From NCBI GenBank assembly GCA_021160355.1, contig JAGHCS010000259.1:1-10346 (forward strand): a stretch of 10,346 nucleotides of DNA, written 5' to 3'. The notes beneath the pieces were generated by a model. The model saw nothing but the letters and a program-made list of their open reading frames with translations, ran no database searches and was not told the DNA's origin. Shown here one piece after another: positions 1 to 5,651 of this stretch; position 1 is the stretch's first letter, and every line of letters begins with the position of its first letter. Source of the DNA: Candidatus Cloacimonadota bacterium (GTDB lineage Bacteria; Cloacimonadota; Cloacimonadia; JGIOTU-2). The position numbers and the translations under genes were made by a program.

Positions 1-87
1 ATATAAAACGAATACTTGTTCTATATTTAATGAATAATCGTGAAACTTTATAAAATGGTTGGGTGCAATGATCCTATCTGAAAAATC
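1..87. other. Non-coding edge downstream of the PII-like gene
   Basis: This AT-rich stretch follows the stop codon of the minus-strand operon. I see no convincing hairpin followed by a T-run on the minus strand, so no intrinsic terminator can be called. A 7-base direct repeat ATCCTAT occurs at 71-77 and 85-91, the second copy running over the stop codon; it may be chance. No start codon with a ribosome binding site is visible on either strand. Confidence 0.5.
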
Positions 88-402
88 CTATATGGTCTTC
101 TCAACTGGTAACAATATGATTTTTCCTATCCCATCATCTACAAAATTAACATCAGAACGTTTCAACTCATCGAGCATAAAATCTATCTGAGCTTCATCCG
201 CAATTGCCATGATAAGGTTTGTGAATTGTTTTTCAGAACCAAAAGAATTACGAAATCCCGCAAACAATGGCATGCTGAAAGTCATTTTGTGACTCAAAGA
301 TTCTCCGCTCAGCACGATCGTGTCTTCGATTCCCACTTCAACCAACGCCATCATTACATCATCTAAATATTTAGCTTTATAAAGCTGTAAAATCATATAC
401 AT
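88..402 (-). CDS. Small divergent PII-like signalling protein
   Basis: A 104-residue protein whose layout fits the PII ferredoxin-like fold: beta strand 1 (residues 3-9), helix 1 (12-24), beta 2 (28-33), a long T-loop-like stretch (about 34-60), beta 3 (61-68), helix 2 (70-83) and a C-terminal strand. The segment GIGKIILLPVE (91-101) resembles the PII C-terminal signature around GDGKIF.LPVE. The classical uridylylated-Tyr T-loop motif is absent, so it is not GlnB/GlnK. Its T-loop region carries a hydrophobic patch, MPLFAGF (44-50). PII-family proteins bind nucleotides and often control membrane transporters by docking on them. This gene is last in the operon, 14 bases after the antiporter, so the antiporter is the likely target (inference). 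The ATG at 402 is chosen because AGGAG lies 5 bases upstream; a longer reading in this frame would run into the antiporter gene and is implausible. A DUF190- or SbtB-type relative is an alternative label. Confidence 0.7.
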   Translation of the reverse strand: MYMILQLYKAKYLDDVMMALVEVGIEDTIVLSGESLSHKMTFSMPLFAGFRNSFGSEKQFTNLIMAIADEAQIDFMLDELKRSDVNFVDDGIGKIILLPVEKTI

Positions 403-407
403 GATTT

Positions 408-412
408 CTCCT
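408..412 (-). promoter_or_regulatory. Ribosome binding site of the PII-like gene
   Basis: AGGAG on the minus strand, 5 bases before the ATG at 402-400. It fixes the start of the 104-residue protein and lies in the 14-base gap after the antiporter stop codon, so the PII-like protein has its own strong initiation signal. A second in-frame ATG at 396-394 would be 11 bases away and is less likely. Confidence 0.75.
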
Positions 413-416
413 AAAA

Positions 417-1637
417 TTATTCTCCTTTGTCTGCCATTGCTTCGCCGGATTTGAACAAAGCCCATTTGAGAAAGAAAGGTCCGACAAGCATGACAAGAAA
501 AGTGGTCGCGGTCACAGTGCTGATTATCTGCTTTGCATAAAGGGTCATCCCGAGATTTTCCAGAGTTTTTGATGCTGCAAGAGCAAGCCCGATCGCAACT
601 CCCGCTTGGTCGAGAAGGCAGAAACCGAGATACTTGCGCACCGGTTCTGTAGCGTGTGAGAGTGTGCCTCCAACATAAGAACCTACCCATTTGCCGGAAG
701 AACGTGCGATAATATAAACAATCGCAAGAAGTCCGAATTTAATTAATAATGAAAGATCCAACCGGGCACCGACCAGGACAAAGAACCAAACATATACTGG
801 AGGAGACCAATCTCCAAGAGCTGTGAATATCTTTCTTGCACTTAAAGGTTTTGAGTTGATGACCACAATGCCCATTGCCATGTTTAGGAGTATGGGTGAG
901 AGTTTAAGCACTTCGGCAATACCACAATTCAACAAGATGATACCCAATGAAAATATTAGTAGTTTTACACGATCATGAATGCGTTTGCTGATGAAGATTA
1001 ATAGAAAACCTATGGCTACTCCAATAATAGTTGAGATAAGCATTTCCAGTCCGGCAGTTCCCAAAGCAGAAAAAATTGTTGAGGTTGTTCCTCCATGTAT
1101 GTTCCCAAGGAAGATCAGCGAAATAGGAAGGACGACTATAAAAATAATAAGTGCGAGTATATCATCCAGTCCAACTATGGCATACAAGGTGGTAGTGAGC
1201 GTGCCTTTTGCTTTGTATTCCCGAACAACCTCGACTGTCGCAGCGGGAGCTGTTGCTACAGCAAGTGCACCAAATATTAAGCCGAGAGGGATACTCTTGA
1301 GCAAAAGACTGAGTGCGATACCAACAAAAATAAACGCACCGAATGATTCAAAGAACAAAGTGAAAATAATGACTTTTCCCAATTTCTTGATCTCGCTCCA
1401 TCTTAATGCTCCGCCAATTCCGAAACCGATGAGAGATAGTGTGAGTACATTAATGATCTCAAGAGATTTTATCTGTTCGTAGGAAACAAAATTGAAAACG
1501 CTTGGTCCGAGAAGAGCACCCGCAACGATATATCCAACGATCAGCGGCGACTTAAGGAGTTTTGCTCCATTTGAGAATATGAGGGCAGCAAGAAGTGATA
1601 TTCCGAGAAAAAGAAAAATGAAGTGGGTTGTATACAT
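417..1637 (-). CDS. CPA2-family cation:proton antiporter (Na+/H+ or K+/H+)
   Basis: A 406-residue polytopic inner-membrane protein with about 11-13 hydrophobic segments across its whole length, as in the NapA/KefB/KefC membrane domain. It would exchange a monovalent cation for protons to control pH or cytoplasmic Na+/K+. Visible family marks are the early GYIVAGALLGP (35-45), the unwound-helix region ATAPAATVEVV (128-138), the paired acidic residues in GLDDILAL (156-163; D158 and D159, equivalent to the ion-binding DD of NapA), the basic ARSSGKWVG stretch (311-319) and LLDQAGVAIGLAL (341-353). The DD pair suggests electrogenic transport, but the ion cannot be read from sequence. There is no C-terminal RCK/TrkA_N domain as in KefB/C, so regulation must come from outside; the EIIA-like gene directly upstream (its stop codon abuts this ATG) and the PII-like gene downstream are candidates. 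No strong ribosome binding site is seen, so translation is probably coupled to the EIIA gene. Confidence 0.88.
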   Translation of the reverse strand: MYTTHFIFLFLGISLLAALIFSNGAKLLKSPLIVGYIVAGALLGPSVFNFVSYEQIKSLEIINVLTLSLIGFGIGGALRWSEIKKLGKVIIFTLFFESFGAFIFVGIALSLLLKSIPLGLIFGALAVATAPAATVEVVREYKAKGTLTTTLYAIVGLDDILALIIFIVVLPISLIFLGNIHGGTTSTIFSALGTAGLEMLISTIIGVAIGFLLIFISKRIHDRVKLLIFSLGIILLNCGIAEVLKLSPILLNMAMGIVVINSKPLSARKIFTALGDWSPPVYVWFFVLVGARLDLSLLIKFGLLAIVYIIARSSGKWVGSYVGGTLSHATEPVRKYLGFCLLDQAGVAIGLALAASKTLENLGMTLYAKQIISTVTATTFLVMLVGPFFLKWALFKSGEAMADKGE

Positions 1638-2099
1638 CTAATTCTGATCTTTAATGAAAGTATAGATTTCTTCAGGAGAAGCAGCAGCAAGCAGGTTTTC
1701 CATAAAAGTTTTATTTTTTAGTCGTAATACTAAACGTGAGAGAAGGCGGATATAATCTCTATCCTGTGTTTCTGATGCTCCGATCATGAATATTAGCTTT
1801 ACGGGCTTGTTATCAATAGATTCATAATCGAGTCCTTCAGCTTTTCTGCCAAGTGCGATAACAAAATCTTTAATTGATGCATCGCGGATATGAGGGACTG
1901 CAATACTGTAACCTATGCCGGTACTCATCAATTCTTCCCTTTCATAGATCTTTTTCAAAAAGAGGGTTTCATCTGAGATCATATCACTTGTTCCTATTAC
2001 CTTGGAGAGTTCTTTCAGCGCATCCTTTTTATTATCAGAGACTATATCGATAATACGATTTACATCCATAAATTTATAAATTTCAATGGGCTGTGCCAT
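1638..2099 (-). CDS. PTS EIIA-type (PtsN-like) regulatory domain protein
   Basis: A stand-alone 153-residue EIIA domain of the fructose/mannitol (PTS_EIIA_2, PtsN) class. The phosphorylatable histidine is His70 in GIGYSIAVPHIRD, close to His73 of E. coli PtsN. The downstream PVKLIFMIGASE strand and the LLSRLVLRLKNK helix are also typical. No EIIB or EIIC domain is present, so the likely role is regulatory, not sugar uptake. PtsN-type proteins are known to regulate K+ transport, and this gene abuts the antiporter gene with zero spacing, so it probably controls that transporter according to phosphorylation state (inference). The ATG at 2099 is preferred because AGGA lies 10 bases upstream and the protein length matches the family. 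A longer in-frame reading starts with TTG at 2159 but has no ribosome binding site and adds 20 residues with no family resemblance. Confidence 0.85.
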   Translation of the reverse strand: MAQPIEIYKFMDVNRIIDIVSDNKKDALKELSKVIGTSDMISDETLFLKKIYEREELMSTGIGYSIAVPHIRDASIKDFVIALGRKAEGLDYESIDNKPVKLIFMIGASETQDRDYIRLLSRLVLRLKNKTFMENLLAAASPEEIYTFIKDQN

Positions 2100-2109
2100 A
2101 ATTTTACCA

Positions 2110-2113
2110 TCCT
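2110..2113 (-). promoter_or_regulatory. Probable ribosome binding site of the EIIA-like gene
   Basis: AGGA on the minus strand (inside CAGGATGG), 10 bases before the ATG at 2099-2097. The spacing is somewhat long, but it is the best signal near any of the candidate starts (TTG 2159, ATG 2099, ATG 2069) and it favours the 153-residue form. Confidence 0.45.
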
Positions 2114-2195
2114 GAGAAGATATTTCCACTTCTTTTTTTGATGAATGAATAATTGTCAAAGAATTACAACTATATGATATTGATTTACTAATTTC

Positions 2196-2224
2196 TTGAC
2201 GAATTTGCAGATATTTTTGATATA
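2196..2224 (+). promoter_or_regulatory. Putative sigma70-type promoter of the lipoprotein operon
   Basis: TTGACG at 2196-2201 matches a -35 box in 5 of 6 positions. GATATA at 2219-2224 after a 17-base spacer is a possible -10, with TATAAA at 2221-2226 (19-base spacer) as an alternative. Transcription would start around 2231-2235, very close to the AGGAG ribosome binding site at 2236-2240, giving a short leader before the ATG at 2247. Confidence 0.45.
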
Positions 2225-2246
2225 AACAAAAAATTAGGAGTTAACT

Positions 2247-2969
2247 ATGAAAAAATACATAAAAGCGTTACTCGGAATTATTTTATTGGCATCCACAATG
2301 ATGCTGACAAACTGTGATTCGCCGCTTTCAGACGAACCGCTCAATGATCCATCAAAGATTTCACCCACCCTTACCGTCGAACGAACCTACGATAATTCTA
2401 AAACCCTCAAGGGCGAGTCAATTGCACATCTTTTTGATAAAAACCTTAATCTCGTGAGAATTAAAGATGGCGGCGTTTATGTGAATGGAACGGCTCTTAC
2501 TCTGGAGTATTATATAACCGGCGGACCATATTATGAAACAACTGGGGACTATCCCATTCATCAAAATACTCAGTACACAATCACTGTAAAAATGAGCAAT
2601 GGTGATGAATATGATTCGGTGATAGAAACACAGTCCCAGGATCTTCACACATTCAATATTCCAGCAACCTTCAACCATACTGATGACATTCAGGTAACCT
2701 GGGCAGAGATAATACCGGATGACGATGTATGGATAGAATTCAGTTATGAAGATCAATCTGGTAGCGGAGTGCAAATGGCTTATGTGCCGGACGATAGTGT
2801 GGGAACTGGAAGTTATACCATTCCATCAGAAATCTTTTCGGATCTTGCAGGAAAAACAGTACAGGCAAAACTGGTATCAGAAAAAGTAGAATCTGCAAAT
2901 TCTCATTTTAGGAATACCGCAACGATCTCATCAAAATACGCAGTGATTAAACAGTGCCAAATTAATTGA
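2247..2969 (+). CDS. Putative lipoprotein of unknown function
   Basis: A 240-residue protein I do not recognise. The N-terminus is a classical lipoprotein signal: MKK, a hydrophobic core to about residue 20, and LTNC with Cys23 as the presumed lipidated residue (Asn at -1 is uncommon but tolerated). After cleavage the protein begins Cys-Asp-Ser and continues through an acidic, Ser/Pro/Asp-rich linker. The rest is rich in short beta-type segments with many Thr, Tyr, Ser and Asp residues (for example TQYTITVKMSNGDEYDS, 108-124), suggesting one or two beta-sandwich domains; no catalytic motif stands out. The ATG has AGGAG 6 bases upstream. Its stop codon overlaps the start of the PAP2 phosphatase gene, so the two are probably cotranscribed, and both products act at the cell envelope. 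Confidence 0.8.
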   Translation: MKKYIKALLGIILLASTMMLTNCDSPLSDEPLNDPSKISPTLTVERTYDNSKTLKGESIAHLFDKNLNLVRIKDGGVYVNGTALTLEYYITGGPYYETTGDYPIHQNTQYTITVKMSNGDEYDSVIETQSQDLHTFNIPATFNHTDDIQVTWAEIIPDDDVWIEFSYEDQSGSGVQMAYVPDDSVGTGSYTIPSEIFSDLAGKTVQAKLVSEKVESANSHFRNTATISSKYAVIKQCQIN

Positions 2970-3589
2970 AATTAGTTTTCTCTGTGCTGATATTCCTAGT
3001 TCATATTGATAAATCTCTCTTTCTCTTTTTTAATAGGTCAATAGCTACTCCAGTATTTGATGTAATTTTTCCTTTTATTACAGAACCGAGAAACTGGCTG
3101 ATCATCGCACTGATCGCGATGGTCTTTTTTGTCATCAAGGAGAAAAAGAAGGCACTCGGCATTATTGGACTTGTACTCATTGCCGTTGCCCTCTCTGATC
3201 TTATTGCATACAGAATACTAAAGCCGCTTTTTGGTCGGCTGCGTCCCTGTCATCCGGAATTTTATATTGAAAGCGGCAGATTTCTTATTGGCATGAAAAC
3301 CTCTTTTTCATTTCCGTCAAACCACGCAATGAACATGTTTACCGCCGCAACAGTACTTTCTTATTTTTACAAGAAATATGCCGGTTACTTCTTTGGGTTT
3401 GCAGTGTTGATAGGATTTTCCCGCATTTATGTAGGGGTGCATTATCCTCTTGATATAGTAGGAGGTGCATTGTTCGGGATACTGCTTGGAACCGGTGTCT
3501 ATTTGAGTTATTGCCGGATCGAGATTTTCATAAAAAGGCGTACAAAAAAGAAGCAAAGCAATGAAGATAACACCCAAGCAGAGAGCTGA
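2966..3589 (+). CDS. PAP2-family membrane phosphatase
   Basis: A 207-residue integral membrane phosphatase with the complete three-part PAP2 (type 2 phosphatidic acid phosphatase) signature: KPLFGRLRP (K86 to P94, KX6RP), FPSNH (116-120, with the acid/base His120) and SRIYVGVHYPLD (152-163, with the nucleophile His159 and Asp163). Five to six hydrophobic segments and a basic C-terminal tail complete the picture. Members remove phosphate from lipid phosphates such as undecaprenyl pyrophosphate, phosphatidic acid, phosphatidylglycerophosphate or lipid A; the N-terminal 'HIDKSLFLFFN' style is common in bacterial undecaprenyl-diphosphatase-like proteins, but the substrate cannot be fixed. No ATG is available near the N-terminus: an in-frame stop sits directly before TTG at 2966, which overlaps the lipoprotein stop in TTGA. 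GTG at 2984 is an alternative start that would shorten the protein by 6 residues. Either implies coupling to the upstream gene. Confidence 0.88.
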   Translation: MKLVFSVLIFLVHIDKSLFLFFNRSIATPVFDVIFPFITEPRNWLIIALIAMVFFVIKEKKKALGIIGLVLIAVALSDLIAYRILKPLFGRLRPCHPEFYIESGRFLIGMKTSFSFPSNHAMNMFTAATVLSYFYKKYAGYFFGFAVLIGFSRIYVGVHYPLDIVGGALFGILLGTGVYLSYCRIEIFIKRRTKKKQSNEDNTQAES

Positions 3590-4382
3590 GTTCCAGAAAA
3601 AAGTATACTCATATAATAAAAACTACAAACGTGATTTTCCATGGCGAAATACGGATGATCCCTATTGTCTTTTCTTGTCTGAAATGATGCTCCAGCAAAC
3701 ACAAACGGAAAGAGTCGTAGAAAAGTATAGAGAATTTATTCGCTTATTTTCGTCATTTGAAGAACTGGCAGGTGCATCATTTGCTGAAGTTCTGGAAAAA
3801 TGGAAGGGACTCGGGTACAATCGTCGTGCAAAATGGATTCATGAAATAGCAAAAAATATTGTCAAAAATTACAACGGAAAACTGCCCGAATCTGTCCGAG
3901 AACTGGAGAAATTGCCGGGAATAGGTAAAGCAACCGCCCGATCTATCGCAGCATTTGCGTTTAATCAACCTGTCGTATTCCTCGAAACAAATATTCGAAC
4001 AGTCTTGCTGCACCATTTTTTTTGTGACAAAGACAAAGTGGACGACAAAGAGCTTCTTGAAATCAGCGAGCAGGTTTTGGATAAAACCAATCCGCGTGAA
4101 TGGTATTCGGCTCTCATGGATTACGGTGTTTATATCAAGGAAAGTATTGGAAACCTGAATTATAAAAGCGCACATTACAGAAAGCAATCAAAGTTCAAGG
4201 GCTCCGATAGACAGATAAGGGGTAAAATCTTGGATATTCTGCTTGAGAAAAAGGAAATCACATCGCAGGAAGTGATCAGGATATTAGAAGAAAATAGAGA
4301 GCGCGTAATGAAAATAATTCATGATCTTCTTCATGAAAATCTAATAAAGAGAAGCAAAAAAAATAATTTGTTAAGTCTTTAG
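3561..4382 (+). CDS. MutY-like HhH-GPD DNA glycosylase without [4Fe-4S] cluster
   Basis: A 273-residue base-excision-repair glycosylase of the MutY/endonuclease III superfamily. MutY-type marks are DFPWR (25-29), SEMMLQQTQTE (40-50, with Glu41 equivalent to the catalytic Glu of adenine glycosylases), WKGLGYNRRA (81-90) and the helix-hairpin-helix LPGIGKATA (118-126). The endonuclease III lyase Lys position is Ala124, so a monofunctional glycosylase is expected. Two features are unusual. The position of the conserved catalytic Asp (LDGN in E. coli MutY) is Glu142 in LETN. The C-terminal four-cysteine cluster motif is entirely absent; the only cysteines are 36 and 155. Residues 217-273 look like a small winged-helix in place of the MutY C-terminal 8-oxoG recognition domain. 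It overlaps the PAP2 gene by 29 bases, and its last 12 bases overlap the convergent gene on the other strand. A/G-mismatch adenine removal is likely but not certain. Confidence 0.82.
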   Translation: MKITPKQRAEFQKKVYSYNKNYKRDFPWRNTDDPYCLFLSEMMLQQTQTERVVEKYREFIRLFSSFEELAGASFAEVLEKWKGLGYNRRAKWIHEIAKNIVKNYNGKLPESVRELEKLPGIGKATARSIAAFAFNQPVVFLETNIRTVLLHHFFCDKDKVDDKELLEISEQVLDKTNPREWYSALMDYGVYIKESIGNLNYKSAHYRKQSKFKGSDRQIRGKILDILLEKKEITSQEVIRILEENRERVMKIIHDLLHENLIKRSKKNNLLSL

Positions 4383-5651
4383 TTTTTTCTTCTTTGCTGC
4401 AGGAAAGAGTATATTGTTGAGGATAAGTCTATACCCGGGTGAGTTTTTATGCAGTTCGAGCAGAGTGGGAGGGTCTCCAATTCGGTGCTGATAATCCTCG
4501 GGATCATGTCCGCCATAGAAGGTGAAAGTACCTCTTCCGAAATTTCCGTGTAGATATTTTACTTCATCTGCACCCTCAACTTCTCCCAGTATAATGACGC
4601 TTTTTTTTACAAACTCCTTATGAAAAGATGTGGTTTGCCCGAGAAAACCATTCACCACATTTACATGACATTGTGTGAGCATTGTGGGAACAGGATCGTA
4701 TTTTGCGGAAAATTGGAACAGCGTAAAATAGTCTGCTTCAGCACCTCTTATCTGTGCATAATTACTCGCATCTATGCTTGAGAATTCATACTCGTAGGGA
4801 TTTTTCACCAGAGAAAAATTTTCAAATGCAAATGTTCTTTCGAAATCGAGCTTTTGCTCAGCTTGGAAGTCCATAGGATCACCATCAAAAGGGATATCAC
4901 ATATATCGACCCCGTACGCTGCCTGAGCTATATCATACGTGTCTGTTGCTGCACACATTGCAAAGAGAAATCCCCCATTGCGCACATATTCACGAATCAT
5001 CTGCACAACTGCCTGCTTGAGCTGCCACACCTTGTCGAATCCAAGTTTGTGAGCGAGTTCTTCATCGATTTGTTGTATTTCTTTGTACCAGTTTGTGCTG
5101 TGGAAACCCGCATAGAATTTCCCGAACTGACCTGTGAAGTCTTCATGATGGAGATGAAGCCAATCGTAATCTTCGAGCTTGCCCTGAAGTACTTCCGTAT
5201 CATAAATTGTATCATACGGAATCTCAGCATAGGTTAAAGCAAGCGTAACTGCATCATCCCATGGTTCTCCGGCAAAACCTTTCAACTGTCCGGCTTTACT
5301 TTCCGGAAGTGTATACACTGCAATCTTCGGTGCTTTTTCAAGGTGAACTATGTCCATGTTGGATTTTTCAATTGTTTGCTCTATTGAAAGATAATCCATA
5401 GGAGAAATCTGCTCATAGGTAACACCTCTTAGACGGCACAATGCCTCAAGATCATCAGCGCTCGGTAACAAAAAAGAACCACCTCTGTAATTTAAAAGCC
5501 ATTTGCTGTTATACCCTTTCTCCAGTGTCATATATACGACACCATAAGCTTTGAGGTGATCAGTCTGGGAAAAATCCATTGGAATGAGAATTTCCGAATA
5601 TACTAAAGAAGGAATAAACACAATCAGGATAAAGATCGCTATTTTTTTCAT
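4371..5651 (-). CDS. Secreted 'asparagine synthetase B'-labelled family protein, probable glutaminase/ThuA-like fold
   Basis: A 426-residue protein with a cleavable signal peptide (MKKIAIFILIVFIPSLVYS, cut near residue 19), so it acts in the periplasm. From memory the whole sequence matches a well-conserved Bacteroidota family that databases label 'asparagine synthetase B', sharing features such as WLLNYRGGSFL (51-61), APKIAVY, DDAVTLALTYAEIPYD, WLHLHHEDFTGQ (164-175) and LNNILFPAAKKKK near the end. It has no AsnB features: no N-terminal Cys2 glutaminase and no SGGxDS pyrophosphatase loop. Instead GGFLFAMCAATDT (226-238) looks like a nucleophile elbow around Cys233, and YGGHDPED (379-386) resembles the His-x-Glu region of class I amidotransferase-like folds (inference). 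Its ATG directly abuts the hemW stop codon, so translation is probably coupled. The gene ends tail to tail with the MutY-like gene. Family recognition is confident; the biochemical role is unknown. Confidence 0.75.
   Translation of the reverse strand: MKKIAIFILIVFIPSLVYSEILIPMDFSQTDHLKAYGVVYMTLEKGYNSKWLLNYRGGSFLLPSADDLEALCRLRGVTYEQISPMDYLSIEQTIEKSNMDIVHLEKAPKIAVYTLPESKAGQLKGFAGEPWDDAVTLALTYAEIPYDTIYDTEVLQGKLEDYDWLHLHHEDFTGQFGKFYAGFHSTNWYKEIQQIDEELAHKLGFDKVWQLKQAVVQMIREYVRNGGFLFAMCAATDTYDIAQAAYGVDICDIPFDGDPMDFQAEQKLDFERTFAFENFSLVKNPYEYEFSSIDASNYAQIRGAEADYFTLFQFSAKYDPVPTMLTQCHVNVVNGFLGQTTSFHKEFVKKSVIILGEVEGADEVKYLHGNFGRGTFTFYGGHDPEDYQHRIGDPPTLLELHKNSPGYRLILNNILFPAAKKKKLKT

Larger units (their letters stand above)
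2100..2246. promoter_or_regulatory. Divergent intergenic region between EIIA-like and lipoprotein genes
   Basis: This 147-base AT-rich interval must carry the promoters of both the leftward EIIA/antiporter/PII operon and the rightward lipoprotein operon. The plus-strand promoter can be proposed (separate entry). On the minus strand TATAGT (about 2175-2170) resembles a -10 box, but no good -35 lies at the right distance, so the leftward promoter remains unresolved. No clear operator palindrome is visible. Confidence 0.6.

Noticed and set aside
403..690. N-terminal extension of the PII-like reading frame to a 200-residue protein
   Set aside because: The extension lies in another frame of the antiporter gene, is full of Cys, Arg and Ser, and is typical shadow coding. 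A strong ribosome binding site marks the real start at 402.
979..1482. Plus-strand open frame of 167 codons inside the antiporter gene
   Set aside because: It is the complement of a strongly supported membrane protein gene; the composition is low-complexity (Ile, Ser, Pro, Lys) with no domain and no ribosome binding site.
2100..2159. Longer EIIA-like protein starting with TTG at 2159
   Set aside because: There is no ribosome binding site, the extra 20 residues do not resemble the family, and the shorter form places the active His near the usual position. Not fully excluded.
3777..4187. Minus-strand open frame of 136 codons inside the MutY-like gene
   Set aside because: Shadow of the glycosylase gene, rich in Phe and Cys, with no supporting signals.
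4371..5651. True asparagine synthetase B
   Set aside because: There is a signal peptide and no N-terminal Cys nucleophile at position 2 or ATP-pyrophosphatase loop; the name is a database label only.
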